Origin: Monosporascus cannonballus
Taxonomy: Eukaryota > Ascomycota > Sordariomycetes > Xylariales
Direction of reading: 5' to 3'
Length of the DNA: 64,000 nt
NCBI GenBank assembly: GCA_004154925.1
Contig: QJNS01000169.1
Location: 107,172-171,171 of the forward strand
Made by a program: the position numbers and the translations under genes. The notes below the pieces were generated by a model. That model saw only the letters and a list, made by a program, of their open reading frames with translations, ran no database searches and was not told the origin of the DNA. Within the stretch, counting starts at the first letter, position 1. The number at the start of each line of letters is the position of its first letter. Positions 11,134 to 21,665 of the stretch are shown in pieces.

Positions 11134-11739
11134 CTACTCCAGGGCCATCCGATCACTACCTCCCGCCTCCCCGTCCCCGTCCCCGTCCCTCTCACCCTGC
11201 GCGGCGGCGAACCGGACGCCGACGTCGCGCAGGCGCGCCAGGACCTCGCGCTGCCTCGCGAGCCTCGCCTCGAGCGCCGCCATCTCGGCCTCCTGCTCGG
11301 CGACCCCGCGGCCCATGTCCGGTAACGTCCGGATCTGCGCGCGCGCCCGCTGGAATCGGTGCTTGAGCGCGTCGGCCGCCGCCGGCACCTCCTTGAGCGA
11401 GAGCTCGTTGTCTGGCTGCCCTTGTCCCTGTTGCCCTTGTCCTGGCTGTGACTGCGATTGTGATTGGGTCTGCGATTGTGGCGGATGTTGTTGTAAGTGG
11501 TGGTGGTGGTGGTGTTGGTGGTGTTGGTGTTGGTGCTGGGCGGCGGTGGTCGAAGATGATGCGGGCGTTGTCTGGGCCGCCGCCGCCGGGGTGCCGCCTA
11601 GCAGGTTCGTCGAGGTCGTTGACAGGGACGCCGGCGTGCGCAGACGCGCGAGGAGCTGCGCTAGTTCCGTTATGGCGTCCAGCGTGCTCGGGTTGAGTCC
11701 CGGAGGCATTGCGAGGGTGCTGGTGTTGGTTGATGTCAT
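11134..11739 (-). CDS. MED9: Mediator complex subunit 9
   Basis: A single exon of 201 residues from the Met at 11739 (MTSTNTSTLAMPPGLNPSTL); an in-frame Met 21 codons upstream is less likely. The N-terminus has a helical segment (LDAITELAQLLARLRTPA). The C-terminal ~85 residues carry the family's coiled-coil signature, with LKEVPAAADALKHRFQRARA followed by an alternating Glu/Ala/Leu helix (AEQEAEMAALEARLARQREV). MED9 belongs to the middle module of Mediator, the nuclear coactivator that links transcription factors to RNA polymerase II. An unusual insert between the two conserved parts is rich in His and Gln and then in Gln/Ser/Gly; the His/Gln tract encoded near 11490-11540 is repeat-like and probably length-variable. 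Confidence 0.82.
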   Translation of the reverse strand: MTSTNTSTLAMPPGLNPSTLDAITELAQLLARLRTPASLSTTSTNLLGGTPAAAAQTTPASSSTTAAQHQHQHHQHHHHHHLQQHPPQSQTQSQSQSQPGQGQQGQGQPDNELSLKEVPAAADALKHRFQRARAQIRTLPDMGRGVAEQEAEMAALEARLARQREVLARLRDVGVRFAAAQGERDGDGDGEAGGSDRMALE

Positions 11740-13289
11740 TTTTGATGGTTGTTGTATGTATGTTCGGATTCGCCAAGGTCGTGGGAGATGTGACTCGTGC
11801 AAAGAGTCTATAAGTCAATGAATAGATGTCGAGGTTCGAATAGAATCTAGACTACGAAGACAATGTGCAAGGGGCGCCGCTGTAGAAATTACCGTCAAAT
11901 TGAGATTGAGTTTAGTGATTTATTTGAAGATAGACAGGATAACCCTTCAGCCTTGCGGATATTTGGGATGCATTTAGTTCCCAGTCCAATGGCACGAGTT
12001 TGGCTTCGGGCTTGCGACTCTGGAAAAGACCGTGGGGTGTCTTGACATTCACCTGATAGGTACTGATAAGAACTTTGCTGCATTTCGTGGCAGGCGCTAG
12101 TCGATATCTGTGGCGCAGCACCAAAACGCACTTTAAATGCATTGATCATGATTATTTCACACCTTTATAACTCAATAACATTGATGACGATGATATAATA
12201 TTTCTGCATCATCATAAAAAGCGAAATATTACGATCAGAGTGAATACTTTTCCTTTTTTCGCCCCCAATTCTTTATATTTTTTTAATTGATGATCATGAA
12301 CGCTAATAATGCAGCTAGAACCAAGGTTGGGGGAACCAAAAAGCTTGCTGAGAATAAATAAGCTATCCTGGATAAGGGGCGGCAGAAGGGTATATTTCAA
12401 TCAATGATATAACAGCAGAAATCTCATTAATGGCCGAAAACAACCTATAGCATATTAGATCAACGTCTGAAGTTATTATAAAATGCGTTTTTGAAACTTC
12501 ATCTCTATAAAGCCGTATATAACCCTTGTTGCATCTTAATTTTATGGAAATTGTATGGAATTTTAGATGGTGCGGCGGTTGGGTGCGCCATATAATTTGA
12601 CTAGCGCCTGCGTGGGAAACCAGGCTGCGGTGATTGGTGCTCTGACGTCAAAATGGGAAACAGCGGGATTTTGCGAAACAGCCCGCGGGGGTCCGACACT
12701 GTATTTGTGGCCGAAATAAGGGAGGGGATGTATAGTGTGAAAGCGGGCGTCTGGATTCCTCAACCAGATATGGAACCAGTTTCAGAATTTTCGTTAAGTA
12801 CTTAGAACCCGAGTAGCATAGCAATCGACGACATGAATGGACTGTTAGCTAGATGCATTTACTTGTGCGCCATTTATACGTGAGGTTGTTATTTTTCGTC
12901 ATCGCCGAGGGACAACCGTGGGGTTCATCTTGAAAGTCAATAGAGGGGGTAAAGAAATCTCGATGTGGAAAGTCCAGTCGCGACAATTAAATCTGCAAAT
13001 GCCATTTTAAATCCATACCTGGGTTGGAGTACAGCATTACGGTAGTTGCGGATAGTCTATAGTCGCATAATACAATAACATACCTAATTCAATCTACCTA
13101 AAACAAGGGGCCTCGGGAAGTTGTGTGGTCGGTGGTGCTGCTTGTTCCAGCCGGCCGCTCTAGGTTTGCGCTCCAGTCCATCTTATTTACTTAACCCCAA
13201 CCACCTCAACTTCTTCCTCAACAACTTCAATACCCCCTAAGTAAAACGAGAAAAACGTCGATTAGCGAGATAATATAGGTAATACAAAA
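11740..13289. other. Divergent intergenic region with an AT-rich core
   Basis: MED9 (-) and iPGM (+) diverge from here, so both promoters lie inside. About 12120-12560 is clearly AT-rich (runs such as TATATTTTTTTAATTGATG) and holds no gene. The last ~150 nt before the iPGM start are pyrimidine- and A-rich, as expected of a leader. Confidence 0.5.
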
Positions 13290-14908
13290 ATGCCTACCCC
13301 CGAGCACAAGGCATGTTTGATCGTCATCGACGGCTGGGGAATTCCCTCGGCCGATTCGCCCAAGGATGGCGATGCCATCACGAACGCAAACACCCCAGTC
13401 ATGGATGAGCTGTGCAGGAGCCCTACCGGCTTTACCGAGCTCGAGGCTTCGTCGCTCGCCGTCGGTCTCCCGGAAGGCCTCATGGGCAACTCGGAAGTCG
13501 GCCACTTGAACATTGGCGCCGGCCGAGTTGTGTGGCAGGACGTCGTCCGGATCGACCAGACTATCAAGAAGGGCGAGTTTGCCAACAATGCCGTCATCAG
13601 GAAGGTATTAGAGGCTGCCAAGAACGGCAATGGAAGGCTGCACCTCTGCGGTTTGGTCTCCCACGGCGGTGTTGTACGTTGCCTCTACCCTATTACTTAG
13701 CTTTCATTACTAACGGTCTGGTCTAGCACTCGAAGCAGGAACACCTCTACGCCCTCCTGAAGGCCGCGAAGGCCGCCGGCGTGCCCAGGGTCTTCATCCA
13801 CTTCTTCGGCGACGGACGTGATACGGACCCCAAGTCAGGCGCGGGCTACATGGAAGAGCTGCTTGAGAAGATGAAGGAGATCGGAACCGGCGAGATTGCT
13901 ACGGTGGTTGGCCGATACTACGCTATGGACCGAGACAAGCGATGGGAGCGGATTGAGCTCGCCATGAGGGGGTTGATCCTTGGCAAGGGAGAAGAGAGCT
14001 CCGACCCCGTTAAAACGATCAAGGAGCGATACGAGAAGGGCGAGAACGACGAGTTCCTGAAGCCCATCATCGTCGGTGGCAAGGAGGCTCGCATCCAGGA
14101 TGGTGACGAGGTCTTCTTCTTCAACTACAGGTCCGACCGAGTGCGACAGATCACCCAGCTGCTCGGAGACGTCGACCGCTCTCCCAGGCCCGACTTCCCG
14201 TATCCCAAGATTCACCTGGTCACCATGACTCAGTACAAGGTCGGCTATCCCTTCGAGGTCGCCTTCGAGCCCCAGCGCATGGACAACGTCCTAGCCGAGT
14301 GGCTCGGCAAGCAGGGGGTCAAGCAGGTCCACATCGCCGAGACGGAGAAGTACGCCCACGTCACCTTCTTCTTCAACGGCGGTGTCGAGAAGGTGTTCGC
14401 GCTGGAGACGCGAGACGAGTCGCAGGACCTGGTCCCCTCCAACAAGAGCGTGCCGACCTACGACAAAGCGCCCGAGATGAGCGCCGCAGGCGTCGCCAAG
14501 CAGGTGGCGAAGCGGCTCGCTGAGCAGGAGTTCCCGTTCGTGATGAACAACTTCGCGCCGCCCGACATGGTGGGCCACACGGGCGTGTACGAGGCGGCGG
14601 TGGTGGGTGTCGGGGCGACCGACGAGGCTATTGGCGTCATCCGCGACGCCTGCCGGAAGGAGGGCTACATCCTCTTCATCACGGCGGACCACGGCAACGC
14701 CGAGGAGATGAAGTTCCCCGACGGCAAGCCCAAGACCTCCCACACCACCAACAAGGTCCCCTTCATCATGGACAACGCGCCCGAGGGCTGGTCGCTCAAG
14801 AAGGGCGACGAGGCTGTCCTCGGCGACGTCGCGCCCACCATCCTCGACGCCATGGGCCTCCCCAGGCCCGACGACATGACCGGCTCGAGCCTGTTGGTTA
14901 GGAGCTAG
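13290..14908 (+). CDS. 2,3-bisphosphoglycerate-independent phosphoglycerate mutase
   Basis: Two exons, 13290-13673 and 13727-14908, encode 521 residues, a normal length for iPGM. The 53-nt intron has GTACGT, an ACTAAC branch site and TCTAG, and lies between complete codons (GVV then HSKQEHLY). The enzyme interconverts 3- and 2-phosphoglycerate in cytosolic glycolysis using two Mn ions and a phosphoserine intermediate. Visible motifs are the metal Asp in LIVIDGWG (about residue 14), the nucleophile Ser in MGNSEVGH (about residue 68), FIHFFGDGRDTDP, and the second metal site ITADHGNAEEM (about residue 450). The sequence is complete with no anomalies. Fungi of this group use this alkaline-phosphatase-superfamily enzyme, which is unrelated to the cofactor-dependent mutase of yeast and animals. 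Confidence 0.97.
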
Positions 14909-15687
14909 ACGATTTGGTTGGCTTGAATAGAAGAACGAACAACTAGAGTAGACTAGACGAGTGTTCTCCTGGTGCCGCGGTTGACGGCCCCCCTGTGCGT
15001 AGGCGATCTAGTGATTGGTTAACAACTAGAAATATAGATATTAATGAAGGGACGACTGTTACGTGTTTGCGTCCCAATTATGATGTGACGATCTTATTCA
15101 GCGCTCGGCCGGAGACGTGAAGGTAGTAGAGTACATTTGTGTGATTTGAGTAGAGACGATTGCTACGCGTGCATGCTCGAATTTATAGATATCGGGTATC
15201 CATCAAGGTGTCCGTCAGCAAATAATAGAGGGGAGTTTTACATTTTGGTACACCCCAAATCCCCAAGTACTCTCTTAAAAGTTACACCGGTTATAGACGA
15301 GTCATCTTCCTAGATCGAATTCGCGTGCCGTTGATGATAGTCCCTTTATGTCCTAAAATATCACTAGGTACTTACACATAAATTCCTCACCGGAGGTATT
15401 GATGGTGTCTTTTAGTCAAAATATGCAAGTGTGGGCTACGATATAGAATCGGGGGACAAAAGGGGCAGTTCGGTTGGGCTCAGTTACTTGGGGCCTAGCT
15501 CTATACAAGTAGCTCCAAACGCCCCATTTCTCACCAACTCCGCAAACTCAACAAACGCTTCCAGAACCCCCCACGCATCCAAATCTATGCCCACCCACAT
15601 CCATACACACGAAAACAAACCAGTCAGGTTTTATGAGGCTCAATACAAGATAATCCCTGCCATCCAATCAAGTATAATCGACTAATC
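14909..15687. other. Intergenic, 3' region of iPGM
   Basis: Holds the iPGM 3' untranslated region and the upstream flank of the tRNA gene. The 84-codon frame at 15431-15685 (+) abuts the tRNA and shows no family signature. No repeats were found. Confidence 0.5.
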
Positions 15688-15789
15688 GCATCAGTGGTTT
15701 AGTGGTAAAATCCATCGTTGCCATTTCCAGTCCATTCCGAGGACTGGGGACGAATCGATGGGCCCCGCGTTCGATTCGCGGCTGATGCA
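15688..15789 (+). tRNA. tRNA-Gly (anticodon GCC) with an intron
   Basis: The acceptor stem GCATCAG (15688-15694) pairs with CTGATGC (15782-15788), and the discriminator A follows. The A-box region reads TGGTTTAGTGG. The anticodon stem CATCG/CGATG closes the loop TTGCCAT with anticodon GCC. The T arm CCGCG-TTCGATT-CGCGG contains the B box. The mature loop is interrupted after the base 3' of the anticodon by an intron of about 31 nt, starting TTTCCAGTCC and ending near ACGAA, the canonical position for a nuclear tRNA intron. Transcription should use RNA polymerase III from the internal boxes. Confidence 0.93.
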
Positions 15790-15794
15790 TTTTT
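15790..15794 (+). terminator. RNA polymerase III T-run terminator
   Basis: Five Ts directly follow the discriminator base of the tRNA-Gly gene, the usual fungal Pol III stop. Confidence 0.75.
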
Positions 15795-16415
15795 GATATT
15801 TGTGTGTGCAGGTGCTCCCATGGCGGTTGTTTTCTTTTTTGCTGCTGTAGTTTGACGTTGAAGTTCCGGTTGGGGTCGGTTCTCTCCGCATAAGGCCTTT
15901 CTTATCACTTAAGGGCAGACAGACGTGAGATACGCCGATAGCTAAGAGGAATCTATTTCCTTTAAAGCGAAAATAAAGATTGATACCCACGATGATAACA
16001 TATTGCTCCATCGCTCCTAGGTATATCTACTTCCCCCTGGTCCCGGATACGTCTTTTTGTCGCCTTTCCCGGCCATTGACTCCTCGCATCTGATTGAGGC
16101 CTATAAGAACTATCCACTATAAATCTGGAGACTTTCTGGGAGTGATTATGCCCTGTCTCTTGTCGATTCTGCGCCTTTGGAGGGTATAACTGTTCTCTGA
16201 GAAAGGGGAAAGGGGTAGGGGTTTAACAGAGCACAGACCACATCCCACGACACTAGAGGCCCACTCACCCACTCACCCACTCACCCACCACACAAGGCAC
16301 AATTGCGAAATCTTCACTCGGAGCAGCAGCTGCCCCACCACTTCAACTTTCGACCCTTTGATTCTTCGGACTCTCGAACAACGAGATAACCCCCCCTCCG
16401 TGCGATCCTTCCAAG
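15795..16415. other. Promoter and leader region of eIF3k
   Basis: No gene is supported between the tRNA and eIF3k. The minus-strand frames here overlap the tRNA and are chance. The right half is C- and A-rich and contains a short tandem octamer, consistent with a fungal housekeeping promoter and leader. Confidence 0.5.
16262..16289 (+). repeat. Short tandem repeat, ACTCACCC unit
   Basis: The octamer CACTCACC/ACTCACCC is repeated about three times in tandem about 130 nt upstream of the eIF3k start codon. It is probably a low-complexity promoter element. Confidence 0.7.
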
Positions 16416-17439
16416 ATGGACGGCGAAGACCCCCGCGAGAGACCCGACTTCATCTCCAGCATAATAAACGGCCTGGAGAGGTACAACCCCGAGGCCGTCG
16501 GCGCGCTCGAGGACTACCTGCGGCAGCAGTGCGAGGAGAGATTCGTCGACTGCAATGCCAACCGGACGTTGTTGAAGCTGTGAGTCATGGTTCTGGCACC
16601 CCTTTTAATCTTTGTCTCCTATCTTTGGTGTCTGAAATACTCGGTTGGAGTGTCTGTGTCTGGGATGATGATCAAAAATCCACACGTTCTCTATTACCTG
16701 ACCAACGGAGCGAGGTCTAACCGACCTTCCCCGTTCTGATGTCCGCTTATTATCTCTATCTGACCAGCACATACGGCCCTCTTCCATTGCTCTCCCTCGC
16801 GCGCTTCTTCGGGGCCTAGTACATGGCTGGAAGCATGCCGTGCAGAGGATATCCGGCTAACCCGTGTCTCCTCGCGCCTCTCGGAACAGGTACCAGCTGA
16901 ACCCCGACCGCATCAAGGACGAGGTCATAACCAACGTGCTCGTCAAGACGCTGACGTGCTTTCCGTCGCCGCAGTTCGCGCTGGCGATGCACCTGATCCC
17001 GCCGTCGATCCTGGCGCCGGCCAACGCGCGCGCCGAGCTGCCCGAGGCCATCTCGAAGCTGCGCGAGCTCGACGGCCAGCTGCAGGGCGCCCAGTACGCC
17101 CGCTTCTGGGTCACGCTCGACAGCGACGACCTGTACGCCGACCTCACGGCCGACGTGAGCGGCTTCGAGGAGACGGTGCGCGTCCGCATCGCCACCCTCG
17201 TCGGCCACGCCTACCGCGAGGTCGAGCTGCCCCTGCTCGAGGCCTGGCTCGGTCTCGAGGGCCAGGCCGCCGCCAAGTTCATCTCCGAGGCGGCCGGCTG
17301 GAATGTCGGCGACGACGGCCTCGTCAAGGTGCCTAGGAACCCCGAGAACGAGGCGCGGAAGGCCGAGGTCCGCGAGGACGTCAACGTGGACATGTTCTCG
17401 CGGGTCATAAGACGCGCCTGGGAGGAGCAGACTGCGTAG
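16416..17439 (+). CDS. Eukaryotic translation initiation factor 3 subunit K
   Basis: Two exons, 16416-16579 and 16890-17439, encode 237 residues. The first 54 codons (MDGEDPRERPDFISSIINGL) end in TLLKL and join YQLNPDRIKDEVITNVLVKT across the intron in correct phase, matching the family's continuous block. The rest is the helical HAM and winged-helix (PCI-like) fold, containing LTCFPSPQFALAMHLIPPSI and a C-terminal MFSRVIRRAWEEQ. eIF3k is a peripheral, non-essential subunit of the eIF3 complex that binds the 40S ribosome during initiation. The 310-nt intron is longer than any other in the window. The gene converges with TSR4. Confidence 0.94.
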
Positions 17440-17821
17440 TGGCCGCGTGGTGCATGTGTGGGTGTGTGCGCGCGCGCGTGATATGACGGCGAGGAAAGGC
17501 GATGCTAGGGAAGAGGGAATGGCCTGATGAATGCATTATTTGATGGGCACCGGGAGACGAGACGAATAAAAGTCCATGGCGTTGGGGGTTATCACTCAGG
17601 GGCGATACGGCCGTAGTTTTTCCTGGGAGATCTCGTGAGCTCAGATTCACGATCCATAGACACGTGATCATGAGAACATTGATGCAATGCTGATATTCTC
17701 CGGTACATATGTCCCAGTGCTTTTATCTATCCTTCATCAGTTTTATCGTTACATGTGCGATATGCGTGCGCTTAGATACAAGCATGACCGCGCCGGTACG
17801 GTACACCCGTCAACGTCCTGG
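17440..17821. other. Tail-to-tail intergenic region
   Basis: Short convergent spacer between eIF3k (+) and TSR4 (-). It contains a GT/GC microsatellite at about 17455-17480 and otherwise nothing recognisable. Confidence 0.55.
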
Positions 17822-19293
17822 TCATCGCCTGCTCGTAAGCTCCTCCCACTGCACGCCAGCCCACTCTTCCAAGTACCCCGCCTTCCCCTCCCCCGCGCCG
17901 GGGGCCTGACAATCCCGCTCGCAGACCCCTACGATCACGGTGCCCCAGTCCATACCCTCGAGCGACATCTCGTCCGCCTCCAGCTCGGTGATGGCGTTCG
18001 GGCAGAGCTGGACCTCGAACACGCGGCCGGCCCCGCAGTTTCGGCAGCGCGGCATGCCCTTGCCCCCAGAGACCCTCGCGGCGAGGCTCCCGCCGCCACC
18101 GCCCTCGGCACCGCCGCCGAGAAGGACCCCGACGGCGTCGGCCTTGGAGTACAGCAGCGGCTGGCCCCCGAACTCGTACCGGATCACCTGGTCCGGGTTC
18201 TGCGCCATGCGGTCCGCGAACCGCTGGAACGTGGCGTCCATGCTCGACTCGAAGACGTCGCGGTCCTCCTTCCCCCCCTTCCCCCCGCCGCTGTCGTTGT
18301 CGACCTCCATCCGCACCGTCGACTGCGACACCGGCGCCGGCGTCGGGTCCAGCGTCTCGTACTCGGCCTCGGTGAGGTAGGACACGGGGTACGGCCGCGG
18401 CTGCGCGGATTCCGGGGGCCAGGGCTCAGGGGGCGCCGGGGCCTGGGCCTGGGCTTGTCCTTGGGGGTTGTTGAGGGATAGCGTCTCGGCGAAGGTCTTG
18501 GGTAGGCTTTGCAGCTGCTGTTCTTGCTGTTCTTTTCTTGCGTCGCCTCTCGAAGGAGGAGGGTCTGCTGGTTCCGGGTTCGGCGTCGGCGCTTCGGCCA
18601 CCGCTTGCGGGTTGCTGAAGGGATTCAGGGCGCTCTGGCTCGCGAACGGGTTACCGCCGCCACCGCCGCCGGTCGAGAACGGGTTCGCGGACCCGGACGA
18701 GGATGGTGAGCCGAGGGTCTTCGCAGCGAACAGCGTCTCGCCTAGGTTCGCGGGCGGTGGTTTCAGTCGCTCCTCCTCCCTGGGCCTCCCCTGTTTCTTC
18801 TTCTCCGGCGCCGTGTTGCTGCTGCTGCTGCTTCCGGGCGCTATACGCACGCCCCTCACGGCGCGCACGCTGCCCTCCTTCCGCCGGCAGCCTCTGCGCC
18901 GGCACGCGAAGACGTACAGCCGCCGCTCGTGGCCGGGGAACTGGGCCGGCAGCTCGGCGTTGAGCTGCAGCAGGAGCACCGCCAGGTCCCCGCACACCTT
19001 GCACCGCGCGAGGGCCGCCGATGGCGGGCTATCTGGGTCGAGCCATTCCTGGGAGACGACGGACGTTGTCAGTTAAATCGGTTGAATAATGGATAGGTAC
19101 CTAGGTACGTAGGTGGTGGAGGAGGACGGGCAATTGGAAAAGGGGAATCGGGTGGCGCGCTGGGATCACGTACCGGACGCCCGCCCAGGTGGCTGATGTC
19201 CTCGGGCTCTTTGGATGCATAGCCGAGGAGGACGTTGGTCTCGGTGTAATCGTCTTGCTCGTCGCCCGAGGAGTCGCTGTCGTGGGGTGCCAT
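17822..19293 (-). CDS. TSR4 / PDCD2-like ribosome assembly protein
   Basis: Two exons on the minus strand, 19293-19174 and 19048-17822, encode 448 residues. The 125-nt intron starts GTACGT and ends CCCAG, with a CTGAC branch site. Exon 1 carries the conserved opening TNVLLGYASKEPEDISHLGG. The joined sequence continues with WLDPDSPP, the first zinc-finger-like part (ARCKVCGDL) and FPGHERRLYVFACRR. A long, probably disordered Pro/Gln/Gly-rich middle separates this from the C-terminal PDCD2_C domain (about residues 300-445), with MPRCRNCGAGRVFEVQLCPN and the closing DWGTVIVGVCERDC. Yeast Tsr4 is a cytoplasmic chaperone of ribosomal protein uS5 needed for 20S rRNA maturation, so a 40S assembly role is expected. 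Confidence 0.93.
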
Positions 19294-21665
19294 TGTGATC
19301 CTCGTGGGTTCTTTACAAGACACGACCTTCACTTACACCTGGTGATAAATGCGGCCAATATTTCTGTCTTATCGCGGTCGTGGAGGGGCACGAGGGGCTT
19401 ATCGTGTACTTATCTGGGATAAAAGTAATTGAGCTGGGTAGCTGAATAAGGGTCTTATAAGGGAGAAAACTCGCTTAATTGCAAAACCCTATATAGGTGA
19501 ATGGCCTGGCATCTTTCCGTATAAGACTTAGTGCACTTCTCGTTATGCCTTATTTTTGGAAGAGGATTAGTTCTCCACGTGGAAGGAGACATCCATCGCC
19601 TTCCGGAGCAAGCTTCGATAACTGATTGAAGGGTGTGGACAAGGGATGAAGGTGTCAACTTGTCCGCATCGTAAGACTTACACGCTCTGGACTTGAGCGT
19701 GCTTCTATCAAGTAACTGTGTCCTGGAGAGCTCTTGTTTTTAAAATTGGCTACATCCTACTATACTCCGCATACCGTCGAACGGCCCGGAAAATAATACT
19801 ACTATGCATAGACACTCCTCAGGGGTATATGAACCTGTGGACCTTCGGGCTTCGCTCAGCGGGGACATACCCACGGAGTCGCTGTGCCTCGACATGCTTT
19901 CCAGTGAATATGGAAGAATCTATGTATAAATAAATGTATACAGAAGTGGTGTGGCAGCGAGGAATACGGAGATAATCCCATGCGATGCTACAGTGACGAT
20001 GCAGTTGTTGTTGGAGGGCAATTTAGATTGGTAGGCATGAATATCGAGGCTGCCAGGCCAACCGGTGACGTGTCGTAACTACTTCCAGTGTATTCCGGGG
20101 GAGGCCCGGGCCACAAGACAGAACAGGAACATCTTAGGAACTTACCCTCGAAGTTGCAGGGGCTACTTAATCCCTAAAAAGGCAGGATTTTTCAACATCA
20201 GGAAAAGGCGAGCAGGTATCGTTGGTCCGCACACCGGCTTTCCGCTATAGCACGATTGGGCTGATGGGGAGGCGTATAAGCCCGTTCCGAAAAGGCAGCC
20301 CTGGGCTGGAGGGTATCAGGTGATTCCCGGGTATTGCAACCCCTTCTTCTTCGTCTTCCCCTGCTTTTTTTCCTTTTTTTTTTAAAAAAAAAATAAAATG
20401 CTCACTCCCGTAGTGACTCTTGTTTCCTTTCTTGCGTCCCTATTACTTATCCTCCAATTAATCATGTCATTTATCTCATGGCGCTGCTCAGACATGTGGA
20501 AGCTGGCCTCTTACCTATCGCGCCGTCATATTAAATCACGCCCATGAATTTGCATGCCTTTCTTATATTCAAAGTCGATCACATGGAGAACCACCTATAT
20601 CCCGTACTAGTCCGTTCACCTACATGTTTATCTTAGGACCACGACACTACCCCAGGGACGGCCCCTTACATTAATTTTGATTCATCTAGGGCCTGCTTGG
20701 GCGTATCTAACAGTTAACTATGATTCTCCCCTTCTCACGGCTTTCCAAACTCAACAATGTATCTTTCTTTGCTCATCGTCCGGAGTCACACCCTGGTGAG
20801 CAACACCGGCTCTGCCGTAGTCCACCATGCAGGGCCGGCAGTTACCGACCAAGCATGGTCCTTCGATTTCGAAACCAGGTTCGTTCAGCTCTTGGAGGAG
20901 TGGCTTCCCCCTGGTTACTTTCAGTACTCTCCCGGTAGACCCGATTCCAGCGTCAGAGGACTTGCCAGTGTCAGTTGCGGCGTAATCTAAAAAGGCGGAG
21001 AGTCCAAGGCGGAAGGCATTGGGCGACAAGCAACGCTCCCCAAACAAAGAGAAGAAACCGGAGCGTATAACGCAAGCGAGGCTTACGCCAGCAGGCCGAA
21101 CAAGCCGGAAGCCGCGGAAACCCCCCCTTTTTATCTGGCAACGAATTTATCAAGCACCAAAGGTGGAAGACTTCTAGAAATGATGATGCGGCTACCCGGG
21201 ACGTTGTAGTTTGGGAAATTTTGCAGGGTAGACTTATAGGTTCCATAGGGTAGTCTCATTTTGTAATGCAGCAGGAATATAAGTATATATTCGAATAGAG
21301 GTAATCGGGCTTTATTATCTAAATTGCATGGGTTAAGCAGCAGGTTGCTGAGCTCCTATATCTACCTATATACCTTCCTAATGCGTATAACTCAAGGAAC
21401 TCAAGGAACGAAGCATAAAGGAGACTTTGTTAATCATTATCTTTATCCCTGACGAATCCGTAGCCCCTATATAGCCGAATTCAACCAAATCCTTTGATTT
21501 CCCATAGAATTGGGCCCTTAAAACGAGGGCGTATAGTGTGCTCGCGTGTACGCGGTAGCCTCTCGTGCTAGGTCACTAAGCTACACAGAAGCTGTGTATA
21601 TGCTGCAGACTGCGAGACTAGGAGAAACCGGAGTATATCCACATAAAATAAACGGAAAGAAGCCA
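19294..21665. other. Gene-poor stretch of about 2.4 kb
   Basis: Contains the TSR4 promoter at its left edge. A T-run followed directly by an A-run near 20370-20398 forms a simple AT palindrome. Frames around 20720-21246 on both strands are short and unlike known families. No tRNA-like folds or long repeats were seen. Confidence 0.45.

Noticed and set aside
11192..11821. Minus (208 codons) and plus (168 codons) frames over MED9
   Set aside because: Alternative frames of the repeat-rich MED9 exon; only one frame holds the conserved MED9 helices.
16580..16889. Hidden exon inside the 310-nt eIF3k intron
   Set aside because: The flanking exons join into the continuous conserved block LLKLYQLNP, leaving no room for extra residues.
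17687..18481. 264-codon + strand frame
   Set aside because: It lies antisense to the well-supported TSR4 exon 2; its Arg/His/Ala-rich content is the usual shadow of a GC-rich gene.
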